From Thermoproteota archaeon (GTDB lineage Archaea; Korarchaeota; Korarchaeia; Korarchaeales; Korarchaeaceae): DNA of 35,514 bases. Below the pieces are notes generated by a model, which saw only the letters and a list, made by a program, of their open reading frames with translations, was not told where the DNA came from and ran no database searches. Every line of letters starts with the position of its first letter. Position 1 is the first letter of the stretch. Location: assembly GCA_027491395.1 (NCBI GenBank), contig JAOZFI010000053.1, positions 1 through 35,514 of the forward strand, in the 5' to 3' direction. The translations under genes were made by a program, and so were the position numbers. Below, piece by piece: positions 1 through 7,858 of the stretch.

Positions 1-33
1 ATTCTGAATTCCTTCTCCCTGTGGGGGGAGAAT

Positions 34-1392
34 ATGGTCGAGATAGAGGAGATAGGCGGAGAGCTGAGGATGGAGAGGATTGGGGCGCACAGCCACATAA
101 AGGGCCTCGGATTGGACGAGAACGGTAAGGCGAAACAGGTGGCGGATGGACTGGTCGGCCAGACTAGGGCCAGGGAGGCGGCCGGTCTGGTCGTGATGAT
201 GGCAAAGGAGGGGAAGCTGAGTGGGAAAGCAGTGCTGCTTGCGGGTCCTCCCGGTACTGGGAAGACCGCCATAGCCGTGGCCATGGCTAGGGAGTTGGGT
301 GAGGATGTTCCTTTCATCCAGCTGAGCGGATCCGAGATATACAGTACTGAGAGGAAGAAGACCGAGGTCCTGATGGAGGCGATGAGGAAGGCTATAGGCG
401 TTAAGGTCAGGGAACTGAGGAAGGTCTACGAGGGAGAGGTCAAGGAGCTGGACATCAAAATGGGATCCAGTCCCTACAATCCCTTCGTGAAGGTTCCCCA
501 AGAGGCCGTCATAACCCTGAAGACCACGGAGGAGGAGAAGAGGATAAGGGTCGGACCGAACGTGGCTAGGCAGCTCGCGGAATTCGGGATCGCTGAAGGA
601 GATGTGATAATGATAGACGCTAAGGACGGTAGGGTATCCAAGGTAGGCAGATCCACTGAATCGTTCTCATATGATCTGGAGGCGGAACAGCTCGTGCCTA
701 GGCCGGAGGGACCGGTTCTAAAGGAGAAGGAGTTCGTGTATGTACTAACATTGGACGATCTAGACAGAATGGTGGCTAGGAGGAGGAGCGGTGGTGGTTT
801 GTTCTCCCTGCTCTTCGGAGTTGAGGAGAAGGAGTTAGATCCCGAGGTGAGGGCCGCCGTGGATCAGCAGGTGAAAGAATGGGTTGAGATGGGCAGGGCG
901 GAGATAGTGCCGGGAGTGATGTTCATAGACGACGCTCACTTGATGGACATAGAAGCTCTGAGCTTCATTTCTAGGGCCATGGAGAGTGAGCTCGTACCCA
1001 TCATAGTGATGGCCACCAACAGGGGAATCACCAAGATAAGAGGAACGGAGATAGAGGCTCCCTTCGGCATGCCCCTTGATCTGCTGGACAGGCTCGTGAT
1101 AATAACAACTGACAAGTACAGCAAGGAGGAAATAGGCCACATACTCAGAATAAGAGCTAAGGAGGAGGGAGTCAAGCTTAGGGATGACGCCCTCGAACTT
1201 CTAATGGAGCTGGGTGCCGAAAAATCCCTCAGATACGCCGTTCAAATACTAGGAATAGCGGGTGTAAGGACCAGGGCCAAAGGAAAGGAGGAGATAGGCA
1301 GAGAAGATGTGAAAGAGGTGGCCAAGAGATTCAGCGATGTGAGGGAAGCGGTGGATCATCTGAGGAGGTACGAGGAGGAGCTGCTCAAGTAA
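34..1392 (+). CDS. TIP49/RuvBL-like AAA+ ATPase
   Basis: This is an archaeal homologue of the eukaryotic RuvBL1/RuvBL2 (TIP49, pontin/reptin) AAA+ ATPases, which form hexameric rings in chromatin remodelling and complex assembly; the archaeal role is unsettled. The N-terminus has the family motif AHSHIKGLGL (residues 18-27) followed by VGQ. Walker A is GPPGTGKT (71-78), Walker B is FIDDAH (about 297-302) and the sensor-1 motif ATNRG lies near 328. An insertion of about 150 residues between Walker A and B matches the OB-fold domain II of the family. The length of 452 aa is typical. The Walker B acidic pair is Asp-Asp where eukaryotic proteins have Asp-Glu. The start is the ATG at 34, with GGGGGAG just upstream. 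The next gene converges on it with a 3-bp gap. Confidence 0.93.
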   Translation: MVEIEEIGGELRMERIGAHSHIKGLGLDENGKAKQVADGLVGQTRAREAAGLVVMMAKEGKLSGKAVLLAGPPGTGKTAIAVAMARELGEDVPFIQLSGSEIYSTERKKTEVLMEAMRKAIGVKVRELRKVYEGEVKELDIKMGSSPYNPFVKVPQEAVITLKTTEEEKRIRVGPNVARQLAEFGIAEGDVIMIDAKDGRVSKVGRSTESFSYDLEAEQLVPRPEGPVLKEKEFVYVLTLDDLDRMVARRRSGGGLFSLLFGVEEKELDPEVRAAVDQQVKEWVEMGRAEIVPGVMFIDDAHLMDIEALSFISRAMESELVPIIVMATNRGITKIRGTEIEAPFGMPLDLLDRLVIITTDKYSKEEIGHILRIRAKEEGVKLRDDALELLMELGAEKSLRYAVQILGIAGVRTRAKGKEEIGREDVKEVAKRFSDVREAVDHLRRYEEELLK

Positions 1393-1395
1393 CCC

Positions 1396-2670
1396 TCATC
1401 TCCCTCTCATTTTGAAGAGAGTACATCTCTCCCCCTGAAACACGGGTTGGGCTCTCAACCTCCTCACGAGAGCTTCAGCCTTTGACGGGAGCGCTGAGCC
1501 CTTCGCCAGAGATCCCGGATGGGAGGGTTGACATATCAGCATGTAGCTGGCCCCTTCAGGCGTGGATGTCACATCAAAACTGAGGGTCTCCGCCCAGTAC
1601 CTGATCTTCACATCGGGGACGAAGATCGGAGAGCGATACCTATCTAAGATGTACTTCATCTCATTGAATGTGGCCATGTCCACGGTGGGCCTCACCGTGG
1701 AAGATAAGGTGAACCCCGAGGAGGCCACGAGCACCAGAGCTAGGACGGCGAGTATCCTCCCTCTCCCTACCTCAGCCTTCCCTCTAGAGAGTACGGCAGA
1801 TAGAGGTATCCCCCCCAAATTTCGAAACCTCATTATCCAACCTCTCCCGTAGAAAGGGAGGCTGAACAGTAGCGAGACTAGACCTAGGGAGCCGTGCATC
1901 GGTTCCTTGCTCTTGTACCATGACCAGAGGAGGAGAAGGGAGGACACTAAGGGCACCAAATCTAGAAGACCCGAAGATCCCACCTCTCCCTCAGCCACCT
2001 GTTCAACGAGGGCCACTCCCTTGGATACATCACCCCCAACTATCCAGGGCTGGAGAAAGGCTAAAGCGAGGAAGGCCGAACTAATTGAGGCCAAGGTCAT
2101 TGCCCTCCTGTCCCTCCTAAGTAAAGCGTAGAGGATGGAGAAGCCTACCGTGAACCCGAAATCTAAGATGTGGGTGAGCATGACCAAGAGAACCGAGATC
2201 GTCGCGCCCACTAGGTTCCTCAACCCACCCTCTCTCCCGTACTTTAATGAGAAGAATAGCCAAGAGAACACCCATATCAGACCAAAAGCATTCTTCACGA
2301 AGTCAGTGACCAATCTAACAGTGTAGTAGGAGGTGGTCAGTGCTAAAGCCCCCAAGATGGCTGCCTCATCATCTCCATCGACTTCCCTGAAGTACATGAA
2401 GGCCGGAACGAACATGAGCGAGGATATCATTGGGACCCCCACTTTCACTGCCAAGATATTGTCTCCAGTAGCTAAGTAGAAAGGAAGCAGCAGGTAGAAG
2501 GTTAGTGGAGGATCTGGATGTCTGAGGGTCCAGTAGCGGGCTATCCAACTCACTTGGGCGGAGTAGTAGGGCCCATCTATTAGGGGAAGCAGGGGGGTCC
2601 TGAAATAGGCGTACAGGTAGAGAGCTAGCGGGATGATCAGGAATAGGAGCCACCTTATCCCTTTAACCAT
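1396..2670 (-). CDS. multispanning membrane protein, probable GT-C-type glycosyltransferase
   Basis: A 424-aa polytopic membrane protein with a first transmembrane helix at residues 5-22 and roughly ten hydrophobic segments in total. The first extracytoplasmic loop carries an acidic motif, IDGPYY (31-36). This resembles the loop-1 catalytic Asp of GT-C glycosyltransferases (ArnT/PMT/GT39 type), which move sugars from lipid-phosphate donors to proteins or lipids on the outer face of the membrane. The C-terminal part after about residue 325 is a short soluble tail. Its start overlaps the upstream 78-aa gene by 16 bp, so the two are probably co-translated. The GT-C assignment rests on topology and loop-1 motif only; a transporter-like or O-antigen-ligase-like protein is possible. 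Confidence 0.6.
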   Translation of the reverse strand: MVKGIRWLLFLIIPLALYLYAYFRTPLLPLIDGPYYSAQVSWIARYWTLRHPDPPLTFYLLLPFYLATGDNILAVKVGVPMISSLMFVPAFMYFREVDGDDEAAILGALALTTSYYTVRLVTDFVKNAFGLIWVFSWLFFSLKYGREGGLRNLVGATISVLLVMLTHILDFGFTVGFSILYALLRRDRRAMTLASISSAFLALAFLQPWIVGGDVSKGVALVEQVAEGEVGSSGLLDLVPLVSSLLLLWSWYKSKEPMHGSLGLVSLLFSLPFYGRGWIMRFRNLGGIPLSAVLSRGKAEVGRGRILAVLALVLVASSGFTLSSTVRPTVDMATFNEMKYILDRYRSPIFVPDVKIRYWAETLSFDVTSTPEGASYMLICQPSHPGSLAKGSALPSKAEALVRRLRAQPVFQGERCTLFKMRGR

Positions 2671-2891
2671 TCTTCAACCTCCTTTCTCAGGAAATAAGGG
2701 AGCTCGTCGAATGTGATGACTGTGGTTCTCGCCCTAAGATACGGTAGATCCCTGTCTTCAAAATTGCTGACAGCCAACACTCCTCCCTCGAACAGGTAGT
2801 ACGATACCTCTCCAATTACCTTGAGCGGAACGGCCTTCTCAAGGGTCACGCCCCTCAACCTCTCCTTGACCTCCTTCAGACTCAAAGCCAC
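2655..2891 (-). CDS. small conserved-type hypothetical protein
   Basis: A 78-aa soluble, charged protein of unrecognised family. It begins with an amphipathic helix (LKEVKERLRG), has a beta-rich middle and ends in an acidic helix with EVEEWLKG. There is no Cys or obvious catalytic motif. The GTG at 2891 is the longest start; a TTG at 2885 has GAGGGGTGG directly in front of it and may be the real one. It overlaps the following membrane-protein gene by 16 bp, suggesting coupled translation and perhaps a shared role. It is divergent from the secreted-protein gene, so the two promoters share the 80-bp gap. Confidence 0.6.
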   Translation of the reverse strand: MALSLKEVKERLRGVTLEKAVPLKVIGEVSYYLFEGGVLAVSNFEDRDLPYLRARTTVITFDELPYFLRKEVEEWLKG

Positions 2892-2910
2892 CCCTCGCCG
2901 AATTAGCCTG

Positions 2911-2959
2911 CAGCATGAAAGTACTTCGCTTCCCCCCTATATCAAACTTTTTCATGCTG
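2911..2959. repeat. 10-bp inverted repeat flanking a TATA box
   Basis: CAGCATGAAA at 2911-2920 is the exact reverse complement of TTTCATGCTG at 2950-2959. The 29-bp spacer contains the TATA-like box of the rightward gene. The geometry is that of an operator, but no adjacent regulator is seen. Confidence 0.6.
2937..2947 (+). promoter_or_regulatory. TATA-like box for the secreted-protein gene
   Basis: CTATATCAAA follows a run of C residues. Its centre is about 30 bp before the TTG at 2974, so it predicts a transcript with a very short leader and supports that start over the ATG-like start at 2821. Confidence 0.5.
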
Positions 2960-2973
2960 GTGCCTGCCTGAAC

Positions 2974-4485
2974 TTGGGTGATAGCACGAAAGCTAGCTGG
3001 AAGCTACTAGCTATTGTAATCACATTTTCAGTGTTGCTCATCCCCCCGCCCCACCTGAGCGCTCAAGATACCTTGACATGGTACGATCCATTGGAGGAGC
3101 CGCAACTACCTCAGCTGGATGTGAAGGCCATGCACATATCTTGGAACGGCAACATCACACTTGCCTTCTATTTCTACGGAACTCCCTCAGCGGAGAACTT
3201 CACCGTGATAGGCAATGTGTATCTGGACAGGCTCGTGGAGGGTGAGGGCGTACCCGAGGGTGACGTCAAGGGAGCGGACTACAGGCTGGTGTTCTTCGTG
3301 AACCCCAACCAGACGGACTGCTCGGTCCAGAGGTTCAACTCACTTAAGAATGGATGGGACAGACTTGCGGCCGCCTGCTGGGTGAGGATGGAGGAGGAGA
3401 GGGTGATACTCACCACCCCCAATGTGACGGCGGCCTTTCCCAAGGGAGAATTCGGTGTCAAGGCGTACATGTGGATGGTTGAGAGGGACGACTTCGACTG
3501 GGTGACCTACAAGCTGGAGAAGGAGGGAGCAGCGAGAATAGACGGAAAACTGGGGGACTACGGTGCCCCTACAATACTGGACTCCGTTGGGGATGCCGAC
3601 AGGGTAGCCGATTACAAGGAACTTTACGTTAAGGACGACTTTTACAGGATTTACTTCGCGATAGTACCTGTGGATGGGCTAGGCTGCAATCTAAGGGGTT
3701 ACGGAGCGAGGCTGGAGAGGTTCTTCAATGTATATGTGGATGCTGATCTAAACAGGAGCAACGGGCATGAGCTGTGGGAGAGCTACCTTTACAGGTGCAA
3801 TCTGACGGGCAGGACATGGGAGAGGCTCCCTACCAAAGCCATATACGTGTCAAATCCTGCCCTTAGGAGGAAGGGCTTGATGGTAGGTGATGTGTTCGAG
3901 TCCTACGTGTACTTGGGTCCGGTGAGAAAGCAGATAGTCAATCACGGCAGGCAACTCGGCCTAAGGGCCAGCGTGGTTACTAGGCTTATGGACGCGATCC
4001 CAGATAGCGGGTGGCTCATCTACCGCAGGGACCACCTCTCTCCAAGCTCCTTCGAGGTGACCGGTCCTGATGTTGACATTAGCATGAATAAGGATCTCTC
4101 AGACAGGTTCAAGGCCTTTGGAAAAGCATCGGGGATCTACAGGATAACATTGGGAGGTCCAGCGGTCAATCCATCCTACGGCGAGCCGGTAAAATTCGTT
4201 AAAGGAGAGAACGGCCTCTTCTATGGAGTTGAAGTCGGCAACACGACCTACTGGGCGTCCTACGGGCGCAGGGACTTCGCGGTAGTCGGAATCCACGAGG
4301 CTGGAGAGGGGATTTACATCACCGCAGCGGGAGTGACTAGGTTCGGGACCAGAGCCGCCTTGATGTGGCTCAGCGAGAACATGCCCCTATTGAAAGAGGG
4401 AACATACATCCTGAGCTGGATCGATGATGGAGACGGCAAGGTGGATATCAGCGAGATAGGGGTGGTAGCAGTTGAAGGATCCTAG
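2974..4485 (+). CDS. secreted protein with C-terminal calcium-loop-like motif, family unknown
   Basis: The reading frame is open from 2821, but that start would overlap the divergent neighbour and put about 50 non-secretory residues first. From the TTG at 2974 the protein begins with a good signal peptide: K/W, then LLAIVITFSVLLIP, then a likely cleavage after LSAQ. The mature part of about 470 residues is beta-rich, aromatic and has several N-glycosylation sequons (for example NIT, NFT, NVT, NLT), as expected for an exported archaeal protein. Near the C-terminus DDGDGKVDISE resembles an EF-hand or dockerin calcium loop, and FFNVYVDADLNRSNG is a second Asp/Asn-rich loop. No enzyme family was recognised; a cell-surface or carbohydrate-associated role is only a guess. 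The last 14 bp overlap the following gene. Confidence 0.7.
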   Translation: MGDSTKASWKLLAIVITFSVLLIPPPHLSAQDTLTWYDPLEEPQLPQLDVKAMHISWNGNITLAFYFYGTPSAENFTVIGNVYLDRLVEGEGVPEGDVKGADYRLVFFVNPNQTDCSVQRFNSLKNGWDRLAAACWVRMEEERVILTTPNVTAAFPKGEFGVKAYMWMVERDDFDWVTYKLEKEGAARIDGKLGDYGAPTILDSVGDADRVADYKELYVKDDFYRIYFAIVPVDGLGCNLRGYGARLERFFNVYVDADLNRSNGHELWESYLYRCNLTGRTWERLPTKAIYVSNPALRRKGLMVGDVFESYVYLGPVRKQIVNHGRQLGLRASVVTRLMDAIPDSGWLIYRRDHLSPSSFEVTGPDVDISMNKDLSDRFKAFGKASGIYRITLGGPAVNPSYGEPVKFVKGENGLFYGVEVGNTTYWASYGRRDFAVVGIHEAGEGIYITAAGVTRFGTRAALMWLSENMPLLKEGTYILSWIDDGDGKVDISEIGVVAVEGS

Positions 4486-5104
4486 GCTCGTACCGGTCGA
4501 GATAGCTATGATGCTCCTCCAAGAGATCCCTCAGAAGCTGCTCCGCGGAGTGGATCTGAAGCAGATAAGGGCTGAAGCCCAGACCATAGTCTACAGCTTC
4601 ATGTCATTGGAGGATCTGGCCGAGCAGGGAATGCTGGACGGGTTGGTTGCTAAGGGTAAAGAGCTACACTCCGTTTGGAGGGAATTGAGAGAGAGGGCCA
4701 GATCTCCATCTGACACCCTGAACGCGGCCAAGGTGAGGTTCGCGGCGATAACCTTAGAGGGCATTCCAAACCGAGTCGGTAGGGAGCAGAGGCTGTACAG
4801 CGGGATTGATTCACTATGGGGAACCATAGTCTCCATCAAACCATTCGATGGACTCAGAGCGACCGTGGTGGATGCGGGCGAGAGGTTCAATGTGGTCACT
4901 AACCTGCAAGTGAGGGAGGAGGAAGTGGTGGCCTTCGCCATACTCCCCCCAAGGAGGTTTAACTCTCATGTCTCGGAGGGCATGTTCATAGAGGCGGAGG
5001 GGAAGGGCAGGAGTGGTCAACCGGCGGCTCCAACCGAGAAGGGTAAGGGATCCATAGAGGCTGTTCTAAGGGAGGAGGCGGCTAGGCTTAAAGTGAAGAT
5101 ATGA
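4472..5104 (+). CDS. EMAP/CsaA-type tRNA-binding-domain protein
   Basis: A 210-aa soluble protein. Residues 1-105 are helical with no recognised fold. Residues about 112-175 resemble the OB-fold tRNA-binding domain found in EMAP-II, CsaA, Arc1p and the C-terminus of MetRS: a VDAG strand, the NVVTNLQV stretch, the VVAFAILPPR strand, and SEGMFIEAEG, matching the family's ending in which SEGM is diagnostic. A disordered Gly/Ser/Pro linker and a short helix follow. The family binds tRNA or structured RNA non-specifically and often helps synthetases; that role here is inference. The ATG start lies inside the previous gene (14-bp overlap), which implies one transcript for an exported protein and an RNA-binding protein, an odd pairing. 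Confidence 0.65.
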   Translation: MKDPRLVPVEIAMMLLQEIPQKLLRGVDLKQIRAEAQTIVYSFMSLEDLAEQGMLDGLVAKGKELHSVWRELRERARSPSDTLNAAKVRFAAITLEGIPNRVGREQRLYSGIDSLWGTIVSIKPFDGLRATVVDAGERFNVVTNLQVREEEVVAFAILPPRRFNSHVSEGMFIEAEGKGRSGQPAAPTEKGKGSIEAVLREEAARLKVKI

Positions 5105-5114
5105 TGAACTAGCT

Positions 5115-6101
5115 CTAATCCCTCCTCAACTCTCTCAGCAGGTTCCTCCAGAAGAGGTAGTCCTGCTCGGCCCTGTACAGCTCTGACCTACCAGTTAGGT
5201 AGGAGTCCCATCTCCCAGCATACTCCAGAAGGAGGTCGTCTTTGTACCACCTCCCCAAGAAGTAAAGGAGCCTCACATGGAGCCTGTGGTAACGCTCATC
5301 TGCCTTTCCATGCTTCTTGGAATAGAGAGACCAGTTTCCTATATCATAATCTGGGAGCATTCTGTGCAGGGTCACGAGTCCCTCCATAACGAGCTGATAA
5401 CTTCTGCTATCATTCATCAGGCAGCTGTAAATGGTCAGTCCCTTCAAGGACAACATGAAGCCGTTTAGCACTAAATCATCAGGGGCGTTAGAATACTCCA
5501 AGAAGAACCTTCCATAGGTGGTATTCACGGAGAATCCACCCTCATTTCTTGGGATCAGGAAGCTGTTCGCGAAACCCTTCGCCGCTCTCAGGTATTTGAT
5601 GTCACCAAATTTCCTATATGCTATGGCGTAGTAACCAGCAGCCAGCCCCTGGCTCAAGGAAGAGTTCCAAGGGATCCCAGAAGCCTCCCATCGAAAGTAG
5701 AAGTTGAAGAACAACGTGTTATCCTTTTCCTCCGCATATGAGAGCATCCAGTCCATTATCTCCTTGAACTCACTCCAGTTCCTCCTGTACAGCAGGGCCT
5801 CAGTGGCTAGGTTCATAGCGTTGGTGGGATGGGCATTGAATCCCTGTCCCCTTATGTAGACGAGGGGGACGACCACACCTTCGGGTCTGTACCTCTCGAA
5901 CTCCAGGGGCATTCTGACCTTCTTGAAGTACTCTAGGTCGGCCTTCAAGGATTCGATCAACTGCTTTCTCGCGGCCTCCCTGCCCCAGACGAGATGCATT
6001 CGAAGCATCGTATCTAAGACATCAGCTAGGAGATAGTTCATCTCACGCCTTCCAATAATGGATCTGTGCTCACTACGGAGTGATGGAAGTAGAAGAACCA
6101 C
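5115..6101 (-). CDS. D-glucuronyl C5-epimerase family protein (GLCE C-terminal domain)
   Basis: It matches the catalytic C-terminal domain of heparan/heparosan glucuronyl C5-epimerase, which inverts C5 of glucuronate in a polysaccharide to give iduronate. The recognisable blocks are QGFNAHPTNAMN (86-97), PWNSSLSQGLAAGYY (144-158), LEYSNAPDDLVLNGFM (201-216) and the terminal (alpha/alpha) segment. Tyrosines in the positions of the animal active site are kept: Y252 in DYDIG, Y260 in LYSK and Y271 in RYHRLH. The GTG at 6101 starts inside a hydrophobic stretch. The frame continues upstream for 18 codons without ATG/GTG/TTG and reads as a signal peptide or anchor, so the real start may be a CTG at 6149 with GAGGTGAG ahead of it. 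The substrate, presumably an extracellular uronate polymer, is unknown. Confidence 0.8.
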   Translation of the reverse strand: MVLLLPSLRSEHRSIIGRREMNYLLADVLDTMLRMHLVWGREAARKQLIESLKADLEYFKKVRMPLEFERYRPEGVVVPLVYIRGQGFNAHPTNAMNLATEALLYRRNWSEFKEIMDWMLSYAEEKDNTLFFNFYFRWEASGIPWNSSLSQGLAAGYYAIAYRKFGDIKYLRAAKGFANSFLIPRNEGGFSVNTTYGRFFLEYSNAPDDLVLNGFMLSLKGLTIYSCLMNDSRSYQLVMEGLVTLHRMLPDYDIGNWSLYSKKHGKADERYHRLHVRLLYFLGRWYKDDLLLEYAGRWDSYLTGRSELYRAEQDYLFWRNLLRELRRD

Positions 6102-6129
6102 TAATAACGCTAGAGAAGCGAGGAGTATC

Positions 6130-7818
6130 TTAGTGCGCTCTCTGGTCAGCGGACCTCACCTCGACCACCTTGTCCCTATAGAACGAGAGGGGGCATACGT
6201 CATTGCATATCCCGCACCTCGCGCACTTGTCGGGGAGTATCCGGGCCTTTCCTTGGATTTCGATTGCTCCAGATTCGCAGTACTCCCTACAAACTCCACA
6301 TCCTGTGCACGCGGATCTGGCGATCAGGACTCTAACCTTCTCCAACTCACCTTTATACGCGAGAAGCCCCCTATCCAAATTGATGACCTCTATCTCGAAT
6401 CCCCTGCCCGATACCCTCTCATTCATGACCTCTCCTAAGCTGTGAGCCAGGGATATGAATGTCTCTCCGTCGAAGGGATCGATAGTCAGATGTTTCCCGT
6501 GCGAATCAAAGGTCACAGTCACCAAAGCCCTTCTCCTCTCGGGACACAACTGCCCCATCCTCCGGGGTGGGTGGATCCACCTCCACATCCCGTACTTGAT
6601 CCAGCACTCGCCTAGCCCCTCTTTCGATGCGTACTCCAAGAGGAACGAGTGCCACCGCTCCCATAGACTCGGATATTGTTCCTTTAATTTCTCAAACTCG
6701 GAGAGTCTGGAAGCAGGGCACAGGTAGCATCCTAACCTCTCGAACCCCCTCTCGTAGAGAGGATTGGTCTTCACGGATCTCAGCCTCAGGTAAAGCCAAG
6801 TCTCTAGAGCGCTCCATTCGTTAATCGGAGCCCCCGTCAGGAATCCGGGGAGCCACCTGTTTCTCCAAATCGGAGGACTTCTCATCCTGGCAAGGGACTC
6901 GAACTTCCTCTGGCCCACCAAGGTGAGTCCCGGAGCTAAATCCCTCAATGCCCTGTAGGTCGGGAGGAGCTTTATTACCTTGCAGCACCACCTGTAATCC
7001 CTCGCGGGAGGTCCGAATCCATCCACGTTCTCCCAGAAGGCATTTCCGGCGTTACCCACTACATCGTATCCAACACCCTCCACGAACTTCAGCGTCTCGG
7101 GAAGCTCCAAACCTGTATCATTGAAGTAAACCAGATGGTCCACGCCACTCCTCCTCACGACCTCTAGGAGGGCTGAGCTATCCTTCCCGCCTGAGAATGA
7201 CACAATGGTCTTATCCGCCCGCTTCGATGCCCTCCACACGAATCTAATGGCCTTGGACTCGTCAGAGAGTAAGCACGGTTCATTCACCTTCAGAACACGA
7301 TTCCAGCTGCTTTTCTCCTCTAATAGGGTATCTCTTGGCTTAAACACCCGGGCAACTACATATTTGCCACCTACCCTCTCCGCCAATCCATTCTCCAGTA
7401 ATTTGAACTTGGGACCTCCATCAGCACGCCCGACTATCTCACCCCTCTTCCCCCCTAGGCTAAGGGTCTCCATCCTGTGACCTATTCTGTCGATTGATTG
7501 CTCGAGCGGTTTGAAGTACCACCTCATCTCGTACAAGTCGAAGAAGAGGTGTCCAAGGACTCCTCCGTCAGATATAACCTCGTAAGCGGTATCTAGATAG
7601 GGAGCCCTGCCAAAGAGGACGACTTCACTCCGTATGAGCTCGTTATAGGCTCCCGAACCGAACTGCTCGTCCACAACCCTCCTAAGCAGCTCGAGGTCCG
7701 CATTAGTCGCGGGTCTGGGATCGCTGATCTTGGATGTGGGGACTATTCTGACCCCCTGCTCGGCGCATCTTCTAGAGACAACGGGCACATTATCTTGAAC
7801 GCTCCAGTACAGCCTCAT
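6130..7818 (-). CDS. PAPS-reductase-like PP-loop protein with C-terminal 2x[4Fe-4S] ferredoxin domain
   Basis: A 562-aa fusion. The N-terminal part has no clear match apart from a PUA-like stretch at about 128-165. The central domain is an adenine-nucleotide alpha-hydrolase of the PAPS-reductase family, with the PP-loop SGGKDS (209-214), a Cys pair RWCCK (277-280) and LGCYLCP (362-368). The C-terminal end has two ferredoxin motifs, CTGCGVCREYC (504-514) and CARCGICNDVC (532-542), each able to hold a 4Fe-4S cluster. Archaeal proteins of this class are annotated as phosphoadenylylsulfate reductases, but many are thought to act in thiolation or other ATP-pyrophosphatase chemistry. The iron-sulfur end supports a redox reaction fed by ferredoxin. 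It is immediately upstream of the C5-epimerase gene and divergent from egsA by 40 bp. Confidence 0.85.
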   Translation of the reverse strand: MRLYWSVQDNVPVVSRRCAEQGVRIVPTSKISDPRPATNADLELLRRVVDEQFGSGAYNELIRSEVVLFGRAPYLDTAYEVISDGGVLGHLFFDLYEMRWYFKPLEQSIDRIGHRMETLSLGGKRGEIVGRADGGPKFKLLENGLAERVGGKYVVARVFKPRDTLLEEKSSWNRVLKVNEPCLLSDESKAIRFVWRASKRADKTIVSFSGGKDSSALLEVVRRSGVDHLVYFNDTGLELPETLKFVEGVGYDVVGNAGNAFWENVDGFGPPARDYRWCCKVIKLLPTYRALRDLAPGLTLVGQRKFESLARMRSPPIWRNRWLPGFLTGAPINEWSALETWLYLRLRSVKTNPLYERGFERLGCYLCPASRLSEFEKLKEQYPSLWERWHSFLLEYASKEGLGECWIKYGMWRWIHPPRRMGQLCPERRRALVTVTFDSHGKHLTIDPFDGETFISLAHSLGEVMNERVSGRGFEIEVINLDRGLLAYKGELEKVRVLIARSACTGCGVCREYCESGAIEIQGKARILPDKCARCGICNDVCPLSFYRDKVVEVRSADQRAH

Positions 7819-7829
7819 TTCCGCTCAAC

Positions 7830-7839
7830 TTTTTATTAG
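7830..7839 (+). promoter_or_regulatory. TATA-like box for glycerol-1-phosphate dehydrogenase
   Basis: TTTTTATTAG is centred about 25 bp before the ATG at 7859, predicting a leaderless transcript. There is no convincing ribosome site in front of that ATG. The box lies in the 40-bp divergent gap. Confidence 0.5.
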
Positions 7840-7858
7840 ATCTATTCATGAGGGTTAG

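Noticed and set aside
2821-2973. Upstream ATG start for the secreted protein
   Set aside because: It would overlap the divergent gene by 71 bp, precede the promoter and put about 50 residues before the signal peptide.
4099-4296. Open frames opposite the secreted protein
   Set aside because: No ribosome site or promoter, and they lie wholly within a better-supported gene.
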